From NCBI GenBank assembly GCA_950295325.1, contig OX485808.1, forward strand, positions 3,846,501 through 3,910,500: a stretch of DNA of 64,000 nucleotides, written 5' to 3'. A program made the translations under genes and the position numbers. The notes beneath the pieces were generated by a model, which was not told the origin of the DNA, searched no databases, and saw nothing but the letters and a program-made list of their open reading frames with translations. This stretch comes from Polytrichum commune. Taxonomy: Eukaryota > Streptophyta > Polytrichopsida > Polytrichales > Polytrichaceae. Positions 25,037 to 34,845 of the stretch are shown in pieces; position 1 is the stretch's first letter, and the number at the start of each line of letters is the position of its first letter.

Positions 25037-26174
25037 ATGGCCGTTAACGGCCACCCTTGTTGGAGGAAAAAAAATAAAGGAAATGAGTGTATACATGAAG
25101 AAAGATACATATATAGAAAATAATATAAAATTTTAATAAGGGTAGAAATGAATGTATACATGGAAAAAATACATATATAGAAAAGAATATGAAATTTTAA
25201 TAAGGGTGGAAATGAGTGTATACATGAAAAAATAAATTTATATAGCAATAAATTTGAGATGCAACCAAGGGTGGCCGTTAACAGCCATACTTTTATAAAT
25301 AACAGACATAACAAATATATGTATATATGTGATTTTATTTCAAAGAAATTATGTTGTTAAATGAAGACTGAAACCCAAGAAGGAGTACCTTAAACTAGAA
25401 AATAGAAGTTAGCATCATACAAAGAGTGGCCGTTTATGGCCACCCTAAACTAGAACACATAAGTTGACATCATAAAAAGGGTGGCCGTTAACGGCGACAC
25501 TTTTATATGGAACAGATATAAGAAATATATGTATATATGTGATTTTATTTCAAAGAAATTATGTTGTTAAATGAAGACTGAAACCCAAGAAGGGGTACCC
25601 TAAACTAGAAAATAGAAATTAGCATCATATAAAGGGTGGCCGTTTACGGCCACCCTAAATTAGAACACAGAAGTTGGCATCATAAAAAGGGTGGCCGTTA
25701 ACGGCCACACTTTTACATGGAACATACATAAGAAATATATGTATATATGTGATTTTATTTCAAAGAAATTATGTTGTTAAATGAAGACTGAAACCTAAGA
25801 AGAGGTACCCTAAACTAGAAAATAGAAGTTAGTATCATACAAAAGGTGGCCGTTGACGGCCACCCTAAACTAGAACACAGAAGTTGGCATCATAAAAAGG
25901 GTGGCCGTTAACGGCCATACTTTTAGATGGAACATACATTAGAAAAAAATAAAATAAAATAAAATAAAATAAAATAAAAATAAAAAATAAAAAAATATAT
26001 ATATGTGATTCTATTTCAAAGAAAATATGTTGTTAAATGAAGGCTGAAACCCAAGAACGGGTACCCTAAACTAGAAAATAGAAGTTAGCATCATACAAAG
26101 GATGGCCGTTGATGGCCACCCTAAACTAAAACATAGAAGTTGGCATCATAAAAAGGGTGGCCGTTAACGGCTAC
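25037..26174. repeat. 210-bp tandem array carrying ten 18-bp palindromes
   Basis: GTGGCCGTTAACGGCCAC or near-variants occur at 25037, 25271, 25426, 25481, 25636, 25691, 25846, 25901, 26102 and 26157. From 25271 on the spacing alternates 155 and 55 bp, a 210-bp period; the last interval is longer because of an AAAAT expansion near 25945-25990. One palindrome of each pair has a GTTAAC core, the other GTTTAC or GTTGAC. The array fills the gap between two divergent genes and so covers both promoters. Clustered palindromes in this position look like binding sites for an element-encoded protein; function is inference. Confidence 0.9.
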
Positions 26175-26784
26175 CCATTTGGAAGAGAAATACACCTTGA
26201 TTTGAGTCAGTTTCCGGAGTTGCTATAATGTTTTCAGATTTTCTAATTTATTTCTGAAAAAAATCAAGTGCATAGATTATAGCCTTTCCATTCACTCCAA
26301 TTTTTTTCAGAATTTGTGGAGATGATATCAATTTTACATAAATCGCCAAATTCTACTGAAATTAATATGATTAGATTTCCTACATAAAATCTTCATTTTT
26401 TGAAGATTTTAGAAGAATCTAAGATGCTCTAATTGTTTTTTTGGCTCTAAATTATACAAAACAAAATCATTTTGTTCATGCTATATACCGTTGGAATCGT
26501 ATTCTCGGCGTGCACAATATAGTATACATTACATACCTCCAAATTTATTTTGATTTTAAAGTTATTTTCTTACGATTTCGTTCGTACAACCTACCTCCAT
26601 CTCCGCCTCAGAAGATTGTACTTCTTTTTCGTATTGTGTGGCGTATTTCTCCATGGTTGCACGTAAGCGTACATGTCTTTTCCATTGGTCTACGAGCTTG
26701 GATAAGATGACCCAAAAATATATCAAACCATCCTTGCAGTTTCAACACAAGTAATTATGTAAAGATTACAAAGACGCGAAAACA

Positions 26785-28401
26785 ATGGACGACGCCGAGA
26801 GTAAGTATCATGTGATTCGTTCTTGGTGGTTGTCATCCAGATCTGCCTCGGAAGAAGGCATCCTTGGCCTTTCAGAGTGGTTGGGTTTTCAGTACTTTCA
26901 TTACAGACAATGGGGTGGTCATATGTTATTTGTAAGTACATATCAAAATTCAATATTCAATGTCATTCATTTTTCTTCCATTATTATATATATCTTATAT
27001 TTTTATTATCCTCATATTTGTGTGTTGTTCATAGGATATGACAATAGAACAACGTGCGGAAATGCCAACATGCAACCTTGTAGAGACTGTACACAAAAAA
27101 ATGGCTCCAACAGTCCGGCAACAATATGATTTGTTTATATGAAGCTATAGTGGATGACATGGTCCGTACCTTCATGCAAATTGCAAATTACCGGACATGG
27201 TTGAAAAGGGGTATGATGGTAAAGGTCTTGATTCGGCATCCTTGAAACTCAAAGCGGCTGCCAGGTGTGGAGATCCAAAAATGTTGGCTGATGCCATGAA
27301 GTCTTATTTAGGGGCAGAAGACGTCAACACTAGAGATTGTGCATTGGAAGGGTCAGAGCTCTTTGGTTCCACCAAACGGTACCTTAACCTATCACCGGGT
27401 GTTGATTGTGACTCTCATCGACCCGACAAAGTGAACTATTTCATTCATCGTCCCAACACCCGAGCAACTCATCAACGCATAAAGGAATCGTTGAATTTTG
27501 CAATTCATGGTGTGGTTCATACCACATCTGTGTTAGAGACTGATTGTCTTGCTTCTAAGTGGCACATTGCAAGATTGCCACCCAACTCAGCCAAACGATG
27601 TTGGGTACTGCAGGCCATTACAGGGACTATGTACAATACCAAAGTCGGGATTGGGAAACAATGCACACCTGCTCCAATATACAAAGGGCTCAGGAAGGAA
27701 TTTTGTTCTCCCAACAATGTGGAGTATGAATTTTGGTTTTGCCTTGACGATATTAAGCATTGTGTGAGTGGCAGTATGAAGAAATATGTGTTGGATTGGC
27801 CTATAGTACCCAACATGTGGCCGGTGAAGATAGGTACCAATCTATCGAGAGAGGAGGTTCTGGCACTTGAAGATGCTGAATTTCAACTACAGCAGAGGGA
27901 GGCATTGTCCCCTCGTCGTAGGCTTTCAACAATCACAACTCTTCCCAACCCTTGCTCGTATTTTTGTATGCCACCAAACCCGGACGTCCACCCTACATTC
28001 AGGTTTGGGAAGACAGTGCGTCGTAATCCAACAGCACCATTGGCGGATCACAAAAACAAATGGGAAAGCACCGGACTCATGAAAGATTACTATGTGGTTG
28101 GGGTCACTGCCATTCCATATCCGGGCTTTGGAGTGATAATCAACATTGTCTCCAAGCAGGATATCACCTACCCTGTCACAATTGGCGACATCCCGCATTG
28201 CACATGCCCGGATTTCACGAAAATGTCATCTCATGCATCGGGAAAAAAATGAAAATGGGGTATTGTAAACATCTTTATTATGTGTTTAGATTTTTGTGCA
28301 AGGTGGATTACGAGAGTAACAAGTTCATTCATGCACCTACATATACATATAATGAGGTCATGCAACTACTTGAACTTGCTGATATTGTAAAATGTGAGTA
28401 G
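26785..28401 (+). pseudogene. SWIM zinc-finger protein of the 6.7-kb transposon
   Basis: Exon 1 starts at ATG 26785 (MDDAESKYHVIRSWW) and ends at 26931 before GTAAGT. The intron ends in CATAG at 27034; phase is preserved (HMLF then DMTIEQRAEM). Exon 2 continues PTCNLVETVHKKMAPTVRQQ and YEAIVDDMVRTFMQIANY after a one-base slip near 27130-27160. It then stays open from 27197 to 28252. The end carries CTCPDF and, after a slip in an A run near 28248, GYCKHLYYVF: together a CxC...CxH SWIM finger, a DNA or protein-binding motif typical of Mutator transposases. The NLVETVH block before a long helical region also resembles the part of Mutator-type proteins just after the catalytic domain, but no DDE core is visible upstream; 26180-26784 is AT-rich. 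Two frameshifts make it a pseudogene. A possible donor lies at 28394. Transcription is away from the palindrome array. Confidence 0.6.
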
Positions 28402-29085
28402 TATTGCAAGTGTTCTATTAAGCAACATATATTTGAATGTCAATAAATGGCATGTTTTGGTTTGGATTATTATAACAAAAATTAGTTATGGACTGAAAGT
28501 CTTTCAAATGATTCAGTAACTTCAATTCTATTTAGACTACGACCCAACCGTGAGCGGTTTGATTGAATCACACAGATAAATAATAACAAGTTTCTAAAAA
28601 TAAAAAATAATCAACAAGATTCTACGCACATCTGCATAGTAACCTCTTCTTGGTATCCGCCTATAGATTATTCCTATTTTATCATTAGCTCAATTTGGGA
28701 TAGCACCAGTCAATGTAACCAACCGGATTCGAACCGGGTTGATCCAGACCTAATACCAGTCTCTTACACAACTCGCATCTACAGGTGGATGTCTCAAAAT
28801 CTAGTAGCTACCTACATATTGACTATTTCTAATATCTAATTTCCTTGCTTTTGTAGATTATGGGCCTTAATTGAGCCCGTGAGCGGTTTGAGTGGTTCAC
28901 AATTATGACACCTACATATACGTATAATGAGGTTATGCACCTACTTGAACTTGTTGGTGTTGTGAAATGTGAGTAATTGTACAAGTGTGGGTTGTAACTA
29001 CATGTATAAGGATGTCAATAAATGACATGTATTGGTTTGGATTATTATAATAAAAATCAACAATGGATTGAAAGTGTTTAAAATG
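28335..29085 (+). repeat. Duplicated last exon flanking a 390-bp insert
   Basis: About 28335-28515 and 28911-29085 are direct copies (CCTACATATACATATAATGA and CCTACATATACGTATAATGA, then TTGGTTTGGATTATTATAA). Both carry the same potential splice donor after AAATGTGAGTA. Between them lies a segment flanked by imperfect 25-bp direct repeats containing GTGAGCGGTTTGA (about 28548 and 28879). The segment includes GGATTCGAACCGGG, the complement of a tRNA-type B box. Confidence 0.6.
28575..28875 (-). mobile_element. Possible tRNA-derived SINE
   Basis: On the minus strand GGTTCGAATCC (about 28725-28735) matches the pol III B box exactly, and an A-box-like TAAGAGACTGG lies about 30 bp before it. Flanking 25-bp imperfect repeats could be its target duplication. 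No poly-A tail confirmed. It does not fold as a complete tRNA, so I do not call a tRNA gene. Confidence 0.3.
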
Positions 29086-29244
29086 ATCCATGGCAATAGC
29101 CTATAGGGTCCTTTCACGTGTGCTTCATTTAAAATATTGGCAATTTACAATTGAAAATATGCAATTAATTTGTCAAAATTCTGGTTATGTACCCTAAACC
29201 CGTATGTCTTTACTAAATTTGGAGTCATTGCTCATATGTTACTG

Positions 29245-29313
29245 CTCATTGCTCATGTGTTACTGCTCACCGCTCACCGCTCATTGCTCATCGCTCATAA
29301 GATAGCTTCCCTC
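29245..29313 (-). repeat. Right terminal inverted repeat
   Basis: Inverted partner of 22579-22646, with repeated GCTCA(C/T)(C/T) units ending ATAAGATAGCTTCCCTC at the boundary. Followed at once by the duplicated CATCGTACAC. Confidence 0.85.
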
Positions 29314-29323
29314 CATCGTACAC

Positions 29324-30879
29324 ATAGGAGGAATATTATTGAAGTTAAAGTTTGTGTGTATTGTGGATTATTGAGTGATGTTTCTAATTTGTAAAAATAT
29401 ATATATTAAGATTCTCACCATGAGTGGTTGCATATGCTTTGAACTAGTACATACATTTGAGATTATGTGTGTACTTGAAAGTGATGTGCATATGTTATTT
29501 GTTTATTTTTATCATGTGAAGAGTGCACCCTCCAAGGGTTTTGGTGTCAAGATTGTATTTGTATTTAACAATGTATTTAAAAAAAGATAAAAAGATCCAA
29601 ATGAATGTCAACCTTTAATCCTTGATAAACCTTAAATTGTAAAAGTCAAGTAAGCCCCCACACGGCTTTGGAAACAAGACAACTTTTTGTTGTTGTTGAT
29701 AACTTCTACTTAATAAGTCATTTCTTAGAAAAGAAATAACTTTAACTTCTCATAAAGAGGTTCATTGTTTGTAAATTATATAAATCATGGTAGTTGAATA
29801 GTCAAATACGTCACACATGGAGAAATCCTATGGACAATTTTATGCAAGATCTAGTATTTTCTATGTTAGATTTCTGTCTTCGACATGCCGGTGTGCTACA
29901 TAATGTACATGTTGCATTAGTGCATCTTGGGTCTCATCATGCCTCAATTTGATTTTCTTCTTTTTGAGAACCATATGACATATGTTAATTATCCACAAAC
30001 ATAACATTGAGTAGTAATGCTACTGGGTACCCTTTGGGTCCGTGAGCAAGTACAAGATAAATGTACATAAACTGAAAAAACTATTGTTTAATGTAGGTAG
30101 AGACTAGGTTAAGCAAATGTGAAATGCACAAATTTAGTGTCTTACACAAAGTGCAATCAATTAATAAAATAATGTTTATCGTGGCGAGGAGGAACCTCAA
30201 AATACTCGTGACTTGTGATCAACATGTTATCAAAACACCAAAGTCATTGTTCAACTTTCTGATCAATGGCAATGATATTGAATCATTTCTTTTACAAAAA
30301 GAAAGACAACATAAAAAGTTGGCATTGGCAGGGTTGATGCCACCGAGGAAATGAGAGAGTTCCGGGTTTAAGGAACATACTCCTCATGAGTTGCATTGCC
30401 TTACATTTCAAGATGAACCATGGATCTTGTTGATGATGATGCACAAGTATCTGTGCGGTGCAAGGCCTATTTCATGAATTTATCAAACAAATAATGTTAA
30501 GGTTTTCCACCTAACATCAACACATTTATCAATTGCATTCTTTCTCATGGAGGACGCCTGTATGCAACATAATATTTACGCTTGAAAGTTGACATATATT
30601 AAATGACCCAGTAGATTCAAATACACATCGTGTGCATATCACAATTGTGGCAGGTCACTCCCTATGTAATTGGAAAATATGAGAGGGATAAAAATAAGAT
30701 CTAATGTAATGCTTAAAAAAGTTCACAATAATCACAATAAGAGGGTCTTGTAAGTTCATTTTGAGAATACAACTGAGTATATTAATAAACTAGATATATT
30801 TATTTCATGTATATGCACTTTATTTTATAGTTCTCCTCTCCCTAAAGATATCCTTTTACTTTAGGTAGTTCATATCTCT
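29324..30879. other. No recognisable gene
   Basis: AT-rich with short frames. A 76-codon plus frame at 30124-30354 has no known motif. Confidence 0.4.
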
Positions 30880-31400
30880 AAGGTAGCTTTGCCTTGAAGT
30901 TGCATAGGTCTTCCTTTTGGTGAAACCTATTTTCATCCTTCTACAGTCAACAATCAAGTGCAATGGGGCCATCAAGGAAGTCATTGTTAAAAGCGATGAA
31001 CCATATGTGGCATTAAGTACAAAATAGCACCACTTTGGTCATTCACAGTGGCGGTGTAAGAAGGATGTAAGAATGCTTCAAGAAGAGCACCAACTTTGGT
31101 CAATCACAATGGGTAATCTAGGATCGAGCCGCTCAACGAGGCGGTGTAAGAAGTGATCCACAAAAGGGGGACAACACCTTCATGTAATAGAAGATCCTCA
31201 CCTACAATAAGACTAACTTTATGGTGATTCTCACCTAGCAATCCAACATGAATGAAGTCCCTTGGTGGAGAGTAAAAGGCTCATTTCTTAAAACGAATTT
31301 GAAAATTTATGAAGGTTGCATATGAAGTTATTATTATGTGAAATGTATCATGTAGATTGATTATTATTTTGCAAATCTTTGTATTCTTTTTGAAAATTTT
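30880..31400 (-). repeat. Right arm of a large inverted repeat
   Basis: Reverse complement of 21600-22160, roughly 80 percent alike by eye. See that entry. Confidence 0.65.
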
Positions 31401-32586
31401 CCAAACTATTTAACCTTATTGAAATTGGCAAAACTTACAAGGAGTGACCCCTCCTCCCCTGGACATGTAAACATCGTTGACATATGACTATATATACTGC
31501 CATTTTGAAGTTATTTGTATTAAATATTGTTCAATCTCGTAGACCAAACTGTAATTAAATTTGACTTTAATAATTCAATAAATGTTGGCTGAATACTTCT
31601 TGACACCCACAACGTAGCTTGGGAAGAATTTGATCAAGATATCATATCATCCAGTCGCTATAAAGATTGATCACACAATAAATATGAAATTTCTAAGAGC
31701 GTTTTGGGGAGGGTCCAATTCTAACGGACATCCCCATACAACGAAATGGTTCAATGCGTGGCAATCTGAAGCCAAAATTTTCTGCCTAATATGGTTTGAT
31801 GCAAACAATGCTCTCGGTCTGTTGCCTCGATTGACTCGCATTCTGATTATTGGAGTTCTATGATGGTTAATTACTTCTAGATATCCCAAAGAGTAGATCA
31901 TTCTTCCATTGCGAAAGAAATGAGAGCAGAATTGCAGAAACTCCATCAAAATCACAGAAACAAGGCTACCTTAAACAGAGAAATTGTTTTGTTTTGTTTA
32001 TTTTTCCTTATAGAAGAGTACATGGGGATCGCAGCGGGAGCGTCTTGATAGAGAAACCACTCGCACAATCATGCGAAACATGTCAATTTCTTCAGACAAA
32101 ATTGAACGACAATACCCTAATTTTGGCTGCCTGCTGTACAAGTTCGCACTTTAAATCTGTGCAATCCTCGTACCATATGGGAAGAATGTCACTACGAACT
32201 CGAAGACAGAATTAGGGACGTCATTCTTCCTATATTGCACAAAGTTGACACAACTATTCCAGTTCAACACAGAATTGTCTTGGAATAGGAAAAAAAATTT
32301 GCTGCACTACGCACCCTGGCTTAGCATCATCAATCGCTCTACCATCCTGCGCCATTCCCGTATCTGCCTTCGTAAACATCCGCGACAGTCAACAATTAAG
32401 TTAGCCTATGTTGCAAAAAGATCCCAAAAATGGTGCCAAAAAATTTCTGTAGCACCTTCATGGAAAAGGCAAGCGCTGATTTCTCTTTCCCTTTCTTCTC
32501 GACATTCCCACGCTCGTAATCTCCAACAAGCACATCCGCATTTTGAGTATTCCATGTCAAGTCCAACTCAAGTGGTAGCATGAACT
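31401..32586. other. No recognisable gene
   Basis: Short overlapping frames on both strands; no motif, no repeat partner found. Confidence 0.4.
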
Positions 32587-32587
32587 C

Positions 32588-32615
32588 TCTCTGTTTCTCT
32601 CTGTCTCTGTCTCTG

Positions 32616-32647
<32 letters not shown>

Positions 32648-32649
32648 GT
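32588..32649. repeat. (TCTCTG)n-type microsatellite
   Basis: CTCTGT hexamer units followed by CT units. It lies just beyond the end of the minus-strand coding remnant. Confidence 0.9.
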
Positions 32650-32653
32650 AACA

Positions 32654-33090
32654 TCAAGTTCTCCCATTGGCATCTTCAGGAGGTTCAATAATTGCAGGTG
32701 GATTGTTTGGATTCTGCACATCAAGCACAATTTGACGTTGAGGTTGAGGTTGAACTTGAACTTGAACTTGAAGTCGGACCTCCTCTTCGACCTCTTCCTC
32801 CTCCTCGATGCCAAAGAAAATTCGAAGGTACTCCACCTCGGTGTAAGTGAGACGGAACTGTGGAAGGATGGCCAACCCGTAGTAATCCGCTCTCGACTTC
32901 GACGAGCTGGCCATCAAGCAGCCTTCACAACCTGTGCTGTGAAGAGCAGGAGCTTCGGCCCCACCGAGAGCTCAGGTGTCTACACCAACTTGGGGATCTC
33001 GACGAATTTTTCTTGCCAACTTGGGGATGACTGGATATCCTGCATCGAATTGAAGCGAGCTATGTAGGCAGCTTTAGCATCTTCCACCAT
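32654..33090 (-). pseudogene. Unidentified coding remnant
   Basis: An ATG at 33090 opens a frame MVEDAKAAYIARFNSMQDIQ, then SPSWQEKFVEIPKLV. It meets a TAG at 32980, continues in the same frame as TPELSVGPKLLLFTAQVVKA, and stops at 32914. A frame offset by one base from the ATG at 32914 continues as ASSSKSRADYYGLAILPQFR, LTYTEVEYLRIFFGI and then an E-rich and Q/V/P-rich tail to 32654. The composition is strongly protein-like in each piece. The single stop and single shift suggest one decayed gene of about 145 codons. I do not recognise the family. It has a higher GC content than its surroundings, as expected for former coding sequence. Confidence 0.45.
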
Positions 33091-33404
33091 GATATCTGTT
33101 GAGTTAAGTATGAAGATCCCCTTCAACGTTATTCAAGTTGAGAAATTGCAGGGAAGATCCCTTTTGTGACGTCCTCAAACGCAGGCTATGGCAAGAAGCG
33201 GCCACATGGCACTGCACTCCAGGCGCGTGACCGCCAGTTCGGCCCGAAATTAGCTTCACGAAAAAGCACAAAATGATTGCAGGCTGCTTAAAGAATTTCT
33301 CATTCAAATGATGCAGCAGCCGCGGGCATCTTCCAAGTTCCGACTTGCGCAGCCTGCACAGTTTACGGAAGGATTGTTCATATAATATGCAGGGAGGAAT
33401 GGAA

Positions 33405-33640
33405 TATCAGTATCCGGGGAGGTTTTTGGGCACAACTGGGCTCAGATCCTATTCTTTTACAAGTTTAACAGATAACATGTTGACATCCTTCGGTGTTTCT
33501 TTAATGATTTGAGGTTTATTCTCTAAATTTCTCTAAAATGGTCGGTAATTTTCCTAAAGTCTTGATTTTTCAATTGGTTATTTCGCAAACTCCATTGGTT
33601 CATCTGTAACTAGCGGGCTGTTTTCCCTGTTCATTGGTAC
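33405..33640. mobile_element. MITE family F, copy 1 (diverged)
   Basis: Aligns with 63284-63506: GGGGAGGTTTTTGGGCA at the left, then TGACATCCTTCGGTGTTTC, TCTAAAATGGTCGGTAATTT and TTGGTTCATCTGTAACTA. The right end TTTTCCCTGTTCATTGG is an eroded form of the inverted terminus. Confidence 0.6.
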
Positions 33641-34600
33641 ATATAACAAATGTGGACTCAGTTAATTTGTCAAAGGCCATAACATTACTCAACCATGTGT
33701 CATATGGATCAGTTCAGTTTCTATACTTAGTATTGGACACGGACTTTCACTCTCTTACCTTCATGGGAAGAAGTGTAGATAGTAGAATTTTTTTGATGAC
33801 GGTATGATGAATAGTGAATAATGCTGGTATGAATAGTATGAATAATACTTCCTATGAATAGTGATGTCATGAATAGCATTTCCAATGAATAATGGAGGGA
33901 TGAACATTGCTTCCTATGGGTAGTACCATGAATATGACTCCATCCAAATCTCCAAGTGTGAGCCTGTGTGTATGAATGGTAACCAAATATTACTACTTTG
34001 TTTTGGGGGTGGGGGGGGATATTATAATTGCTTTATTCCAAGATCCAATGAACTGACCTAAATAGATGAGTGATGTCATGACCTACATTACACCGTTTAT
34101 GGTATTTAGTGTCATGCATACTATTGGCGAACACTCTGAATTAGATTCCTAGAGGTCTCAAAGTGTCAAGTTTGCTAATTGTCAACATAAGCAACTTCTT
34201 GAAGTGAATTTTGTTTATATTGAGACATTTAGCGTAGCACATTGGGATGCTTGTGATGATAGTTTTTTGTGCTTTACTATGCGAGGGGAAGATATTCTTG
34301 AGCATACTAATGGTAATATTCATGTGTTCACATTCTCGTATGCAAGAGGAAGAATTTTTTGAGCATACCATTGGCACGTGTGACGCGTTTATATTTTAGA
34401 TGCAAGGGAAAAATATTCTTGAACATACTAATGTCAAGTGTCATGCGTTTACATTTTAGTATGCAAGGAAAAGTTGTTCTTGAGCATACCAATGTCAAGT
34501 GTCAAATTTTATGTACACTTTTAGTCAACTTTTAGACCATTGTGTAACTTTTTCATCATGTAACTTCAAGATTCTGCATGTATAAAACGCGTATGGTGCC
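33641..34600. other. No recognisable gene
   Basis: AT-rich. The segment 34300-34500 holds loose repeats of a 'GAGCATACTAATG...TTTACATT' motif (about 65-bp spacing), in part duplicated. No gene. Confidence 0.45.
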
Positions 34601-34690
34601 AAATTTTGTGTGCCCTCTTTGTGTACTCATCGATGAGAATACACAATCAGGACTTTGGCCGAGTTGGCCTTTTGTCTCACAAAAAAGAAA
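34600..34690 (-). repeat. Dispersed 'GAGACAGAAGGCC' repeat end, inverted copy
   Basis: On the minus strand: T-rich tract, GTGAGACAAAAGGCCAACTC, GGCCAAAGTCC. The same family as the plus-strand units at 10.5, 11.1 and 14.2 kb. Confidence 0.45.
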
Positions 34691-34803
34691 AAAGAAGAAA
34701 GAAGAGAATACACAATCAACATGGGGTTGCTAAAAACCAAGTTTAAGAGTTATGTCAGTATGTCAAACTAATAATGGCAATATTATAATTTTGAATTTAG
34801 TTG

Positions 34804-34845
34804 ACACACACACACACATCTATATATATATATATATATATATAA
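34804..34845. repeat. (AC)n(TA)n microsatellite
   Basis: Seven AC units, then about 13 TA units. Confidence 0.9.

Larger units (their letters stand above)
22579..29313. mobile_element. 6.7-kb Mutator-like DNA transposon
   Basis: The ends are defined by sequence. A perfect 10-bp direct repeat CATCGTACAC lies at 22569-22578 and 29314-29323. Inside it are terminal inverted repeats of about 68 bp. The left begins GGGGAGTGCTATCTTGTGAG and the reversed right begins GAGGGAAGCTATCTTATGAG; both continue with repeated GAGCGGT/GAGCAAT units. A 9-11 bp duplication with long TIRs is the hallmark of Mutator-like elements. The cargo is a ParB-like gene on the minus strand (23.4-24.86 kb) and a SWIM-domain gene on the plus strand (26.8-28.4 kb), transcribed away from each other across a palindrome array. 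No canonical MULE DDE domain is recognisable. Both genes carry frameshifts or stops, so this copy is non-autonomous now, yet its boundaries are very well preserved. Confidence 0.85.

Noticed and set aside
25037-26174. CRISPR-like array of regularly spaced repeats
   Set aside because: The spacers are themselves repeated (210-bp unit), the context is a plant transposon, and no cas-like gene exists.
27517-28198. Minus-strand ORFs across the SWIM gene
   Set aside because: Antisense to a 351-codon frame with a recognisable zinc finger.
28720-28740. Possible tRNA gene (TTCGAATCC loop)
   Set aside because: Only the B box and a weak A box are visible; no acceptor or anticodon stem can be drawn. Treated as a possible SINE.
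32732-33067. 111-codon plus-strand ORF
   Set aside because: Antisense shadow of the minus-strand coding remnant, which has the more protein-like composition.
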